Positions 53,079-61,148 of a stretch of 64,000 nucleotides of DNA are shown piece by piece. The stretch lies in NCBI RefSeq assembly GCF_011100465.1, contig NZ_CP049740.1, positions 623,857 through 687,856 on the forward strand, given 5' to 3'. Position 1 is the first letter of the stretch. Each line of letters starts with the position of its first letter. Under the pieces are notes generated by a model. It saw only the letters and a program-made list of their open reading frames with translations, ran no database searches and was not told the DNA's origin. Position numbers and translations under genes: made by a program. Source of the DNA: Jeotgalibaca arthritidis. GTDB taxonomy: Bacteria; Bacillota; Bacilli; Lactobacillales; Aerococcaceae.

Positions 53079-54440
53079 ATGACGACAATACCTACCGAGT
53101 CGGATTCAGGCTTTGAGACTCTACCCGAAAAAACCAAGTATCAACTTTTTTTACTATTTGGTTTTTTATTAGCCGCATTGGCATTTTTATTTAACACTCC
53201 TAGCGAGATTTTCAGTGGTTTTTGGCTGATTATGCGGTCACCCGCCAACTTGCTGACTGATTATATGGCACTGACTAGTCCAGGTGCAACCTTGATGAAT
53301 GCAGCTATCATGACATTACAGGCCTTATACATTGTTTATTTTTGTAAAGCTAAAATAAATGGACCTGTTATCGCAGCCTTATTTCTAATAGCAGGCTTCT
53401 CCTTTTTTGGGAAAAACTTCTATAATTCTATGCCGATTGTGGCAGGGGCATTAGCTTATGCTTGGATTACTCGTAATCCTTTAGAAAAGTCACTTTTGGC
53501 TGCTCTATTCGGAACAGCTCTCGGTCCATTGGTCAGTGAGCTATCGTTTAACCAAGGACTTCCTTTACCTCTTGGTATGGCTTTAGGAATTATCGCCGGC
53601 TTTATCGCTGGTTTCTCTCTACCGCCTCTAGCAGGACATGTTATTACCTTTACTAAAGGCTTTAGTTTATATAATGTTGGCTTTACCTGTGGCTTTGTAG
53701 GAACAATCTTTATTTCCTTGATGCGCAGTTTTGGTATGCAAGTCGGCGCAGTATCCATTATTTCAACCGACTATACCTTCCCATTTGCCGTTATCTTACT
53801 TCTATTTTTTACTGTTTTATCTGTCTTTGGCTTTTTTCTAAACCACAAGACCTTCCACGGAATAAAAGAAATCTATCGTCATACTGGTCAACTTTCAACC
53901 GATTACATTGAAATTGGTGGAATTGGAGCAACCATTATGAATATGGGATGGTTAGGTATCTTTTCTACTGTGTTTATTTTAATGCTGGGAGGCGAATTAA
54001 GCGGTCCAGTAATTGGTGGCATTTTTAGTGTCGTAGGCTTTGGCGCATTCGGAAAAGATTTATTAACGTCTGCACCCATCATGCTAGGTGTCAGTTTGAT
54101 GGCACTCATTACCCTACACGATATTCAGTCACCATCTATCCTTATCGCCGTTCTATTTTCAACAACCCTATCCCCTATAACGGGACGATACGGTTCGTTT
54201 GTAGGTATGATAGCGGGTATGTTGCATTTAACACTAGTCGTTAATGTCGGCTTTTTGCACGGTGGCGTCAATCTCTATAACAATGGTTTTGCGGGTGGTT
54301 TAATTGCCGCTCTGATGATGCCGATCTTAGAAGCAATCCACGTTCACCGCGCAGCCAGACTTAATCCAGATCGACCAGAAGTCGATCCTGCCGAAGAAGT
54401 AGAAACATTATGGGATAACAAAAACAGTTCACAGCCTTAG
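53079..54440 (+). CDS. DUF1576 family membrane protein
   Basis: 453 residues, about twelve hydrophobic helices, arranged as two similar halves: INGPVIAALFLIAGFSFFGK in the first and LSGPVIGGIFSVVGFGAFGK in the second, each followed by a (S/T)xPI stretch. An inverted or tandem duplication of this kind is typical of transporters, though DUF1576 has no known substrate. The soluble C-terminus is acidic. AGGAGG precedes the ATG; an AraC regulator lies just upstream. Confidence 0.8.
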   Translation: MTTIPTESDSGFETLPEKTKYQLFLLFGFLLAALAFLFNTPSEIFSGFWLIMRSPANLLTDYMALTSPGATLMNAAIMTLQALYIVYFCKAKINGPVIAALFLIAGFSFFGKNFYNSMPIVAGALAYAWITRNPLEKSLLAALFGTALGPLVSELSFNQGLPLPLGMALGIIAGFIAGFSLPPLAGHVITFTKGFSLYNVGFTCGFVGTIFISLMRSFGMQVGAVSIISTDYTFPFAVILLLFFTVLSVFGFFLNHKTFHGIKEIYRHTGQLSTDYIEIGGIGATIMNMGWLGIFSTVFILMLGGELSGPVIGGIFSVVGFGAFGKDLLTSAPIMLGVSLMALITLHDIQSPSILIAVLFSTTLSPITGRYGSFVGMIAGMLHLTLVVNVGFLHGGVNLYNNGFAGGLIAALMMPILEAIHVHRAARLNPDRPEVDPAEEVETLWDNKNSSQP

Positions 54441-54458
54441 CGGATGTGAACTGTTTTT
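54421..54458. terminator. Bidirectional terminator
   Basis: AAAACAGTTCACA and TGTGAACTGTTTT arms between convergent genes, with T6 on the plus side. Confidence 0.88.
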
Positions 54459-55199
54459 TCATAATAATAATCTGATAGCCGTAATAGCGGTCATGACCAT
54501 AATGACGTATTTATAAGTGGTTTCACTGATATGACGGATAATCCAAATCCCGATTAGAGCGCCAATCCCTATAAAAGGAACAGAAAAAAGGGTGTACTTC
54601 ATATTGTCCATTGTGATGGTTCCCCATGAAAAGATATGGAAGGGAACCTTCAATAGGTTCATTAAGAAGAAAAACCAAGCAGTCGTCCCAATCATTGATT
54701 CCTTTTTTAAATTCTGAGCAAGAATATAGACATTAAAAATGGGACCCGATGCATTGCCTACCATGGATGAAAAACCACTTACTACGCCTACAAGCCAGTG
54801 TAACAGTCTATTATCAGGTAATTCAACCACTTGCTTTTGAAAGTGGCGGACGACTAGTAGTAGCAAACAAATGAGTACAATGATTCCTAAAATAAACTTA
54901 AATTGTTGGTCATTCATCCTATTGCCAATCATTGATCCTAAGACAATCCCGACAATAGCTGATGGCATTAATTTAACCACATCACGGATATTGCCTTGTT
55001 TGCCATACTTAAAAATAGCGACTAGGTCACCTACTATAAGCATGGGTAACATAATCCCTGCCGATTCTTTACCTCCAAAAATTAAGGCTAACATGGCTAC
55101 TGCTGGAATAGTTGCACCTTGAATCCCTGCCTTGGAAAAGCCGACAATCACTGCTGCTAAAACTAGCATAAGAACTTCAATTGTTTCTAAACCAAACAT
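54459..55199 (-). CDS. TSUP (TauE/SafE) family membrane transporter
   Basis: 246 residues, about eight hydrophobic helices. The TSUP halves show VIVGFSKAGIQGATIPAVAM near the start and GVVSGFSSMVGNASGPIFNVY in the middle. The family moves sulfonates, sulfite or organic acids. Single gene with terminators on both sides. Start preceded by AAGGAGG. Substrate unknown. Confidence 0.85.
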   Translation of the reverse strand: MFGLETIEVLMLVLAAVIVGFSKAGIQGATIPAVAMLALIFGGKESAGIMLPMLIVGDLVAIFKYGKQGNIRDVVKLMPSAIVGIVLGSMIGNRMNDQQFKFILGIIVLICLLLLVVRHFQKQVVELPDNRLLHWLVGVVSGFSSMVGNASGPIFNVYILAQNLKKESMIGTTAWFFFLMNLLKVPFHIFSWGTITMDNMKYTLFSVPFIGIGALIGIWIIRHISETTYKYVIMVMTAITAIRLLL

Positions 55200-55221
55200 T
55201 AACTGCCTCCTTATTCTAAAT

Positions 55222-55258
55222 TAAGAAGAAAGCTCGAACACTAAGTCCCAGCTTTCTT
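55222..55258 (-). terminator. Terminator downstream of the decayed gene
   Basis: AAGAAAGCT and AGCTTTCTT arms; T-rich on the minus side. Confidence 0.7.
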
Positions 55259-55261
55259 GTT

Positions 55262-55693
55262 CTATTTCACGTATTTTCCATAAACTTCTAGTTGTGATAA
55301 AGCTGGAAATGGCGATTCATCGTCTGCTTTGATGAGCTCTTTTATTTCAACCCATTCCACTAGTCGTTTATCGATTGGAAAGAATGTTGCTTCATTACGT
55401 GTTTCCACGTTAGCAACAGCGTGAGGATAGGCGTCCTCTTTTTTATTTTGATCAATTGGATTAAAGGCTAAATTACGATAAGCATAAACTTCATCATCGC
55501 TTGGAACTGCAACTGAAATATAATGTCTCTCGCCCGAAAAAGCATGAAGCGGATAACTTCTCAAATTTTGCTCGGATGGTATTTCAAAATGCCAATTTTT
55601 TCCAGCTACGAAAATAATCGTTTCTGCTATGGCATCGTCTATTTTAACCTTTAGAAATTGTTTTTTCTGCCAATAATTCTTAGTTTGAATTGA
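55262..55693 (-). pseudogene. Decayed gene: C-terminal part of a carbohydrate-related protein
   Basis: The frame is open for 143 codons without a usable start. It encodes SGERHYISVAVPSDDEV, RNLAFNPIDQN, YPHAVANVETRNEATFF and then VEWVEIKELIKADDESPFP. As I recall, related proteins have an extra stretch of some 70-90 residues between the last two blocks, so an internal in-frame deletion is likely. Set beside an IclR gene and kduD-kduI, it may have belonged to the same polysaccharide system. Low certainty on family. Confidence 0.5.
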
Positions 55694-55727
55694 CTATGGA
55701 AATTTTCAAAATAGTTACTCCTCATCA

Positions 55728-56513
55728 TTAGTTAAAACTAGCATTGATCGTTTCCTTCACTTGTAAAATAGCTTGGCTCAATTCTTTCAATAGCTCATCA
55801 TTTGCTCTAAAGATTGGAATACTGATACTGAAAGCGCCCAAAATGATCTTTTGACCACTTGCCGTTGTGTTAGTAATAGCAGCGCCTATACAATAAACGC
55901 CTTCTTCATTTTCCTCATCGTCCACGGAATAACCTAGCTGACGAATTTCTTCTAATTCAGATAGCAACATTTGCGTGTTGGCGATTGTTTTATCGGTTTT
56001 CGCAACAAAATCATGGTTGTTAATGTAATTAATTAACTTTTTATCATCGAGTTCTGCTAAAACAGCTTTCCCCATACCAGAGCTATACAAGTCTTTTGTT
56101 TCACCTATTGCTGATGAAATACAAACAACTGGTCGACTTGATTGGAATTTATTCACTGTCACAATCTTTTCGTTCTGATAAACGCCTAAATGGACTGTCT
56201 CGTCAAAGTGATCATGAAGCGCTTCTAATTGATCATGGATATGTGATTCCAAATCCATCCGACTCATCTCTTTAGAGGAGTACTTAATCAATTTAAATCC
56301 AATCGAATACGTTCGATTCTTTTTGTTTTTAATCACATAACCAATATGTTCAAGTGTATCTAAAATTTTCGATGCTGTTGACTTTGTCAGACCGGTATTT
56401 TCCGCAATACTAGCTAGCGCTTGCGGTTCATCTGATTCAAATAGGTATTCTAAAATAAGATCTGCTTTAATTAATACCGTCCCATATAATTTCTTATCTG
56501 TGGTTTCAGCCAT
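55728..56513 (-). CDS. IclR family transcriptional regulator
   Basis: 261 residues: winged helix (ALASIAENTGLTKSTASKILDTLEHIG, about 32-58) and GAF-like effector domain (SSAIGETKDLYSSGMGKAVLAEL). Sister of 46200-46979. It lies 107 bp downstream of kduD-kduI, whose promoter carries two TTTC-N7-GAAA boxes, and probably represses that operon and maybe kdgK. Its weak ribosome site is followed by ATG 56511-56513. Confidence 0.88.
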   Translation of the reverse strand: MAETTDKKLYGTVLIKADLILEYLFESDEPQALASIAENTGLTKSTASKILDTLEHIGYVIKNKKNRTYSIGFKLIKYSSKEMSRMDLESHIHDQLEALHDHFDETVHLGVYQNEKIVTVNKFQSSRPVVCISSAIGETKDLYSSGMGKAVLAELDDKKLINYINNHDFVAKTDKTIANTQMLLSELEEIRQLGYSVDDEENEEGVYCIGAAITNTTASGQKIILGAFSISIPIFRANDELLKELSQAILQVKETINASFN

Positions 56514-56542
56514 CCTAACTCCCCCTCTCTTTCCTCTTTAAC

Positions 56543-56580
56543 AAAAGAGGACAGCGTAGATGAAACATCTAAGCTGTCCT
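56543..56580 (-). terminator. Terminator of kduI-kduD
   Basis: AGGACAGC and GCTGTCCT arms plus an inner TAGATG/CATCTA pair, then CTTTTGTT on the minus strand. Confidence 0.8.
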
Positions 56581-56620
56581 TACCATTCTAACCTATTTTA
56601 TGTGTATCAGACAATCTTCC

Positions 56621-57412
56621 TTACGGTTGTTTACCTAATGTTGCCAAAATACCACCATCAACATATAAAATGTGGCCGTTTACGAAGTTTGATGCATCTG
56701 AAGCTAAGAATACAGCTGGTCCTTTTAAGTCTTCAGGCGTTCCCCAACGTGCAGCTGGTGTTTTGCCAATAATGAAGTCATTAAATGGATGACCCTCTAC
56801 TCGTAATGGTGCTGTTTGTGGCGTTTCGATGTAACCTGGTCCAATACCATTACATTGAATATTATGCTCACCGTATTCAGCAGCAATATTTTTCGTTAAC
56901 ATTTTAAGTCCGCCCTTAGCAGCTGCATAAGCACTTACTGTTTCACGCCCAAGTTCACTCATTAATGAACAGATGTTGATAATTTTTCCGTGACCTTTTT
57001 CAATCATTGAAGGTAATACTGCCTTAGCCATAATGAATGGACCTGTTAAGTCAATATCAATCACTTGGCGCCACTCAGCAGCTGTCATTTCTGTCATTGG
57101 AATACGTTTAATAATTCCTGCATTGTTAACAAGAATATCAATAACGCCAACTTCTTCTTCGATTTGTTTAACAAGAGCTGTAATAGACTCTTCATTTGTT
57201 ACGTCAGCAACATATCCGTAAGCTTCTAAGCCAGCTTCTTTGTATGCTGCTAGTCCTTTATCAACTAATTCTTGGTTAATATCATTGAAGACAACTTTAG
57301 CTCCTGCTTGTCCTAATGAGCTTGCGATTGAAAAACCGATACCATATGAAGCACCAGTTACAAGTGCTACTTTACCTTTTAATGAGAATGAATCCATATT
57401 AAAGTTTGTCAT
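56621..57412 (-). CDS. kduD: SDR family 2-deoxy-D-gluconate 3-dehydrogenase (KduD)
   Basis: 263-residue short-chain dehydrogenase: TGASYGIG (about 19-26), NNAG, catalytic Ser in NICSLMSE, YAAAKGG with Tyr and Lys. KduD reduces 2,5-diketo-3-deoxygluconate to KDG, after KduI. It follows kduI by 27 bp. Gluconate 5-dehydrogenases have nearly the same sequence, so the call rests on the operon. Start preceded by TCAGGAGG. Confidence 0.87.
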   Translation of the reverse strand: MTNFNMDSFSLKGKVALVTGASYGIGFSIASSLGQAGAKVVFNDINQELVDKGLAAYKEAGLEAYGYVADVTNEESITALVKQIEEEVGVIDILVNNAGIIKRIPMTEMTAAEWRQVIDIDLTGPFIMAKAVLPSMIEKGHGKIINICSLMSELGRETVSAYAAAKGGLKMLTKNIAAEYGEHNIQCNGIGPGYIETPQTAPLRVEGHPFNDFIIGKTPAARWGTPEDLKGPAVFLASDASNFVNGHILYVDGGILATLGKQP

Positions 57413-57439
57413 GTTAGTTCCTCCTGAACGGATGTAAGA

Positions 57440-58282
57440 TTATTTCAAGTCTTGTGTTGGGATGAAGTCCATATCATCGTAAGTAATGTTTTCGCCACAC
57501 ATTGCCCAAATGAATGTATAGTCGGCTGTTCCAACACCAGAGTGAATAGACCAGCTTGGTGAGATAATCGCTTGTTCGTTTCCAACTACTAAGTGTTTTG
57601 TAGCAGTTGGTTCGCCCATCATATGGAAAACGCGTGTATCATCATTCATATCAAAGTATAAGTATGTCTCCATACGACGCTCATGTGTATGCGATGGCAT
57701 TGTGTTCCATGCGCTTCCTTCTGATAGAATGGTGTAACCCATTTGTAATTGGCAGCTCTCACATACATTTGGATGAATGTATTGGTAAATACGACGGTGG
57801 TTTAACGTTTTGCTATCACCTGTTACCATTGGTGTAATGTTATCGATTGCAATTTTTACAGTTGGGTATACTTTATGAGCTGGTGTAGATACTACATAAA
57901 ACTTAGCAGGATCACTTGGATCATCTGATTTAAAACGTAGGTCTTTTGTTTCTTTTCCAATATAGAAGCCATCTTGTTTCTTCATCACTTCTTCTTTGCC
58001 TTCAATAATGATCGCCCCTGGACCACCAATATTGATAACGCCTAATTCACGTCTTTCTAAGAAGTAAGAAACACCTAATGATTTATTTAAAACGATTTCA
58101 AGTTCTTCCGTTGTAGGTGTTACCCCACCGAAGATTTGACGGTCATGATGTGTATAGTTTAGAACGATTTTTCCAGGTGTGAAAATTTCTTCTGCTAAAA
58201 AATCTTCTCTTAGTTGTTCAGTAGAATGGTGTTTAATGTCTTTTGGCCCTTGAGAGTAATATGTCTTGTAAGCTGTTTCCAT
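57440..58282 (-). CDS. kduI: 5-dehydro-4-deoxy-D-glucuronate isomerase
   Basis: 280-residue cupin-fold zinc isomerase. The metal site is NTMPSHTHERRMETYLYFDM (about 194-213) with His-x-His, Glu and a later His in VFHMMGEP. Converts the unsaturated uronate product of lyases or hydrolases to 2,5-diketo-3-deoxygluconate. First gene of kduI-kduD, under a strong promoter with IclR boxes and a cre-like element. Start preceded by AAAAGGAG. Confidence 0.95.
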   Translation of the reverse strand: METAYKTYYSQGPKDIKHHSTEQLREDFLAEEIFTPGKIVLNYTHHDRQIFGGVTPTTEELEIVLNKSLGVSYFLERRELGVINIGGPGAIIIEGKEEVMKKQDGFYIGKETKDLRFKSDDPSDPAKFYVVSTPAHKVYPTVKIAIDNITPMVTGDSKTLNHRRIYQYIHPNVCESCQLQMGYTILSEGSAWNTMPSHTHERRMETYLYFDMNDDTRVFHMMGEPTATKHLVVGNEQAIISPSWSIHSGVGTADYTFIWAMCGENITYDDMDFIPTQDLK

Positions 58283-58314
58283 TAATAAATTCTCCTTTTC
58301 CTGTTTGGTTATCG

Positions 58315-58402
58315 TTTCCTATTAAGAAATGATTGAACATCATTTGGAAACTACACCCCTATCATAATCAAGAAGAATTACCTTGTCAAGCGTTTTCACA
58401 AA
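58315..58402 (-). promoter_or_regulatory. kduI promoter with IclR box and cre-like site
   Basis: On the minus strand TTGACA (58384-58389), 17 bp, TATGAT (58361-58366). A 15-bp box TTTCCTATTAAGAAA sits at 58315-58329, downstream. TGAAAACGCTTGACA, cre-like, overlaps the -35. Confidence 0.75.
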
Positions 58403-58461
58403 AGAAAATAACTAAAATAATGGTTATTTAGTAAGGATCTTTCCCTCTTTGTTAAAATCCA

Positions 58462-58476
58462 TTTCCTATAAAGAAA
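58462..58476. promoter_or_regulatory. Second IclR-type box upstream of kduI
   Basis: TTTCCTATAAAGAAA matches the box at 58315-58329 in 14 of 15 positions. The two boxes flank the promoter with centres 147 bp apart, suited to repressor looping. It abuts the tail of the micropeptide terminator. Confidence 0.65.
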
Positions 58477-58517
58477 CAAAAAGAAGGAAGGCAAAGTTTA
58501 TGCTTTGGCTTCCTTCT
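58475..58517 (-). terminator. Terminator of the micropeptide operon
   Basis: AGAAGGAAGCCAAAG and CTTTGCCTTCCTTCT (minus strand) pair over 15 bases with one mismatch around a 6-base loop, followed by TTTTGTTT. Confidence 0.85.
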
Positions 58518-58542
58518 GGTCGTATAATAATTTAATTGTCAT
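58498..58542 (-). CDS. Possible 14-residue third micropeptide
   Basis: ATG 58540-58542 is preceded by AAGAGGAG at good spacing and opens MTIKLLYDQKEAKA, whose stop codon lies in the loop of the operon terminator. It does not resemble the two peptides upstream. A ribosome reading it would cover the terminator stem, which could be functional, or it may be chance. Confidence 0.35.
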   Translation of the reverse strand: MTIKLLYDQKEAKA

Positions 58543-58568
58543 TATGAAACTCCTCTTGAGCAGTTGGT

Positions 58569-58652
58569 TTAGTAGCTGTTGTTAATTGAGTTTCCATAAA
58601 GAGCGATTGCTTTTTTTAATTCGTTTAGATATTTTTTTGTTTTGATTGACAT
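58569..58652 (-). CDS. Micropeptide 2 of a tandem pair (27 residues)
   Basis: Encodes MSIKTKKYLNELKKAIALYG then NSINNSY. It matches micropeptide 1 at 15 of 27 aligned positions without gaps (core TKxxLxELxxAIALYG). Hydrophobic residues recur every three to four positions (Y8, L9, L12, I16, Y19, I23), which would make an amphipathic helix; net charge is positive. AAGGATGATGA precedes it; an extra ATG lies one codon upstream. No export leader or double-glycine motif. Family not recognised. Confidence 0.7.
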   Translation of the reverse strand: MSIKTKKYLNELKKAIALYGNSINNSY

Positions 58653-58680
58653 CATTCATCATCCTTTTTCTTATTTATTT

Positions 58681-58767
58681 TTAGTTATGTTCGTTTTCGA
58701 TTGCTTTACCGTAAAGTGCGATTGCGTGTGCTAATTCTTTTAAGAAGTTTTTTGTTCCTACTGACAT
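58681..58767 (-). CDS. Micropeptide 1 of a tandem pair (28 residues)
   Basis: Encodes MSVGTKNFLKELAHAIALYG then KAIENEHN. ATG 58765-58767 follows AAGGATGGTGA, almost the same leader as the next peptide, so the unit of duplication includes the ribosome site. A strong promoter lies 59 bp upstream and a terminator ends the operon after the second copy. It is not a shadow of a larger gene. Could be a membrane-active peptide, signal or regulator; sequence alone does not say. Confidence 0.72.
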   Translation of the reverse strand: MSVGTKNFLKELAHAIALYGKAIENEHN

Positions 58768-58825
58768 ATTTGTCACCATCCTTTGAAAATCCTTTTGTTT
58801 AGTTACATTAACTAATCACAATATT

Positions 58826-58854
58826 ATGATAACTCATTTTCATAACTTTGTCAA
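58826..58854 (-). promoter_or_regulatory. Promoter of the micropeptide operon
   Basis: TTGACA (58849-58854), 17 bp, TATCAT (58826-58831) on the minus strand; near consensus. TCACAAT, a copy of the upstream motif, overlaps its start region at 58816-58822. Confidence 0.85.
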
Positions 58855-58910
58855 ACCGATTTAACTAACTTTTTTGAAATTGTTGTTAAAACAGCATTTA
58901 AAATCAATTG

Positions 58911-58951
58911 GATTGTGAATTATCATATTATCTAACAAAATTGTCACAATC
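58911..58951. promoter_or_regulatory. Inverted ATTGTGA repeat upstream of the micropeptide promoter
   Basis: GATTGTGA (58911-58918) and TCACAATC (58944-58951) are exact complements with 25 bases between. A third TCACAAT lies by the promoter at 58816-58822. Looks like an operator set for one dimeric regulator; the regulator is not identified. Confidence 0.55.
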
Positions 58952-59029
58952 AATATTTTTCAAAATTGGTTTGTATGTTCAATTTTTAACAACTTAAACA
59001 TGAATATGCTTTCATCATTATCAATAAAG

Positions 59030-59056
59030 AAAACCCTAGTTAACTTAACTAGGGTT
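59030..59056 (-). terminator. Terminator of the GTPase gene
   Basis: AACCCTAGTTAA and TTAACTAGGGTT arms; overlaps the last codons of the GTPase. Confidence 0.8.
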
Positions 59057-60244
59057 GTGACGCTTTCTTTTTATTTTTTCAACAAGGTTTGTGAAAAATC
59101 CTTTATTAGTTGATTGTTCTTCTTTCGTTTCCTGCTTTTTCAATCTTGACTGTAAGTTCTCTTTCATCGCTTGGCTAATCTCACTTAAACTAACAGCCTC
59201 TCCCTTCAATTCGCGCTTAGCCATTAAAGTTAGCACTTCAATGTAACTCATTGCCAGCGCTGATGTTAAAACGGACGCCGTCGTTCCGCTTATAATACCT
59301 CCTGCTACAGTTCCAGCTCCTGGGATTAACTTCACTAAATTCGATACAATGTAACGGCCTAAATAAGTGGCTCCGCTAGTTCCACCAATCGCTCCTAATA
59401 TAGTGGCCACGCTTGCTCGATCTAGCGATACGCCAAAGATAGCCGTTATGTGTGACATCATCGTTATTTGCATCGGTACGAGTAAGGTAGCATCTGAAAA
59501 TGGAATGGGCACAAAGCCAACACCAAACGTTGTTGCCACATAGCTCCTCGCCCAACGCCTGGCTGCCTTAGCCTTACGCTCAATATCCACTTGTTGGGCA
59601 TTAATAAAAGCTTTGCGGCTATCCTCAGGCAAAACATCAAACGTTAATGCAATCAATTCTTTCAAACCACTCTGAGGAATGGTCATTGTTTCTGAAATGA
59701 TAAACGTTTCTGCCATGATAGGTAAGACACCGACAATATGAAGATTCAACTGATCAATATATGTTTTAAATACCTCTGCATGCTGACCCATTGCTTGTGT
59801 GAGAACGACAATAACCGGTAACAGCTGGGCTAATTCATTAATAAAATTAATTTCCGCTTCTTCAATGCGAGAGCTGTTGGCATTGATACAATAATAGGCG
59901 ACATGAATGGCTTGGTCGATGCCTAACGACTTCTTTTCATTAATAGTCGTTATAATTTCTTTTCGAACATCGGATTGGACTGTTTCACTCAACTCTAGTC
60001 CTCTTGTATCATAGAGGACAATCGGTACGCCTTCTTTTTGAATACGTCTTAAATGTTTCGTTACGGGCTTTCCAACGCCTGTTGTTGCTAGTTTTTCACG
60101 AAATATGTTGTTAACAAGGGTACTTTTCCCGACACCTGTTTTTCCAACGAGCATGACATTGACGGGTGTCATATTCTTGATTTCCTCTTGTGTCTTATTT
60201 AGTAAGTCTTCAACTAACGTTAAATCAACAGTCTGTTTCCCCAT
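59045..60244 (-). CDS. Era/dynamin-like GTPase with C-terminal DUF697-type membrane region
   Basis: 399 residues. G1 loop GKTGVGKST (34-42), G3 DTRG (about 79), G4-like VLTQ in place of the usual N/TKxD (about 148). The C-terminal half has hydrophobic segments (VATTFGVGFVPIPFSD, and a Gly/Ala-rich stretch around IPGAGTVAGGIISGTTASVL) typical of DUF697 (YcjF-like) proteins that insert in membranes. Possible role in envelope stress. Located next to a broken TetR gene but with its own terminator between. Start preceded by AAAGGAGAT. Confidence 0.82.
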   Translation of the reverse strand: MGKQTVDLTLVEDLLNKTQEEIKNMTPVNVMLVGKTGVGKSTLVNNIFREKLATTGVGKPVTKHLRRIQKEGVPIVLYDTRGLELSETVQSDVRKEIITTINEKKSLGIDQAIHVAYYCINANSSRIEEAEINFINELAQLLPVIVVLTQAMGQHAEVFKTYIDQLNLHIVGVLPIMAETFIISETMTIPQSGLKELIALTFDVLPEDSRKAFINAQQVDIERKAKAARRWARSYVATTFGVGFVPIPFSDATLLVPMQITMMSHITAIFGVSLDRASVATILGAIGGTSGATYLGRYIVSNLVKLIPGAGTVAGGIISGTTASVLTSALAMSYIEVLTLMAKRELKGEAVSLSEISQAMKENLQSRLKKQETKEEQSTNKGFFTNLVEKIKRKRHNPS

Positions 60245-60267
60245 CGTAAATCATCTCCTTTATTAGC

Positions 60268-60305
60268 AAAAAAGAGAAGGCTGTTTTACGACAGCTTCTC
60301 TTTTT
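60268..60305 (-). terminator. Terminator of the TetR gene
   Basis: AAAAGAGAAGCTGT-type stem (arms AGAGAAGGCTGT and ACAGCTTCTCT) with T-tracts on both sides, so TetR and GTPase are separate transcripts. Confidence 0.75.
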
Positions 60306-60317
60306 ATTTGTTTAATT

Positions 60318-60931
60318 TTAATTATCTTGACCGTTAAACATGCTCGTCTCAAAGTGGTGGAAGAGTTGATAGGCATACTCCGACATCTCTCGACTGCTTT
60401 CTTGCATATCATTTTGAATCCATGTTTGAATCAGCCCTTGGTAAGCATACGAAAGTGCCGTAGCTAAATAAACAGCTGGCACGGAACCATCAATCGATTC
60501 GAATAGTCCTACTAAGTGATCCTTCAAAATTTCATTAAATTTATGGTGGAAAGAGTAACTACTATTTTTACTTGTCACTGCTTTGACAAATCGATGGTTC
60601 TCTTTCACATATTCAAATACACTCGTAATTTTTTGGATAATTTCTTCTTTTTGTTCACCTGAATCTTTTGTACTTGCTTTTGAAATGATAAAGGTTCCCA
60701 TTTCACGGAATTCAAGCAGTAATTTATTTACACTCTTTTCGAATAAATCGAACTTATCAATATAATGAAGATAGAATGTCCCACGCCACGGTTAATACCT
60801 GCTAGGTCTGTTATTTCTTTAACAGTAATTTCCTCAATCGCTTTTTGTTCTAACAATTCTGTTAAGGCATTTAAAATCTCTTTTTTCGTTCTAATAACAC
60901 GGCGGTCTGTTTGCTTGGCATTTGTTTTCAT
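60318..60931 (-). pseudogene. TetR family regulator, frameshifted by a 5-bp tandem duplication
   Basis: The first frame (60931-60728) gives the TetR helix-turn-helix, RTKKEILNALTELLEQ to VKEITDLAGINRG, then goes out of frame. The second (to 60318) continues as a normal TetR ligand domain (MGTFIISKASTKDSGEQ onward). Between them the minus strand reads CGTGGCGTGGGACATTC; removing one CGTGG restores INRG-TFYLHYIDKFDLFEKS, the expected TetR continuation. So the gene is broken by a duplication of 60781-60785/60786-60790 (plus-strand CCACG). It may revert by slippage. Confidence 0.88.
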
Positions 60932-61148
60932 AATGGCCTCCTCTAATCATGAGTGACTTCTATTAAACTTATTATAGCTAGAATTCTTACGTTTCACAAC
61001 AGTTTTAGATAGTAAGTTGACTATTAATACCATTGTTGAGTAACAGCCAAATGATTTGCTTATCCAATCTGGAAGCAATATAATATACTTATAAGGTAGC
61101 TAGACTATCTTGTGATAATCTACACGTTTAATAGAGAGGAGAATTGGA

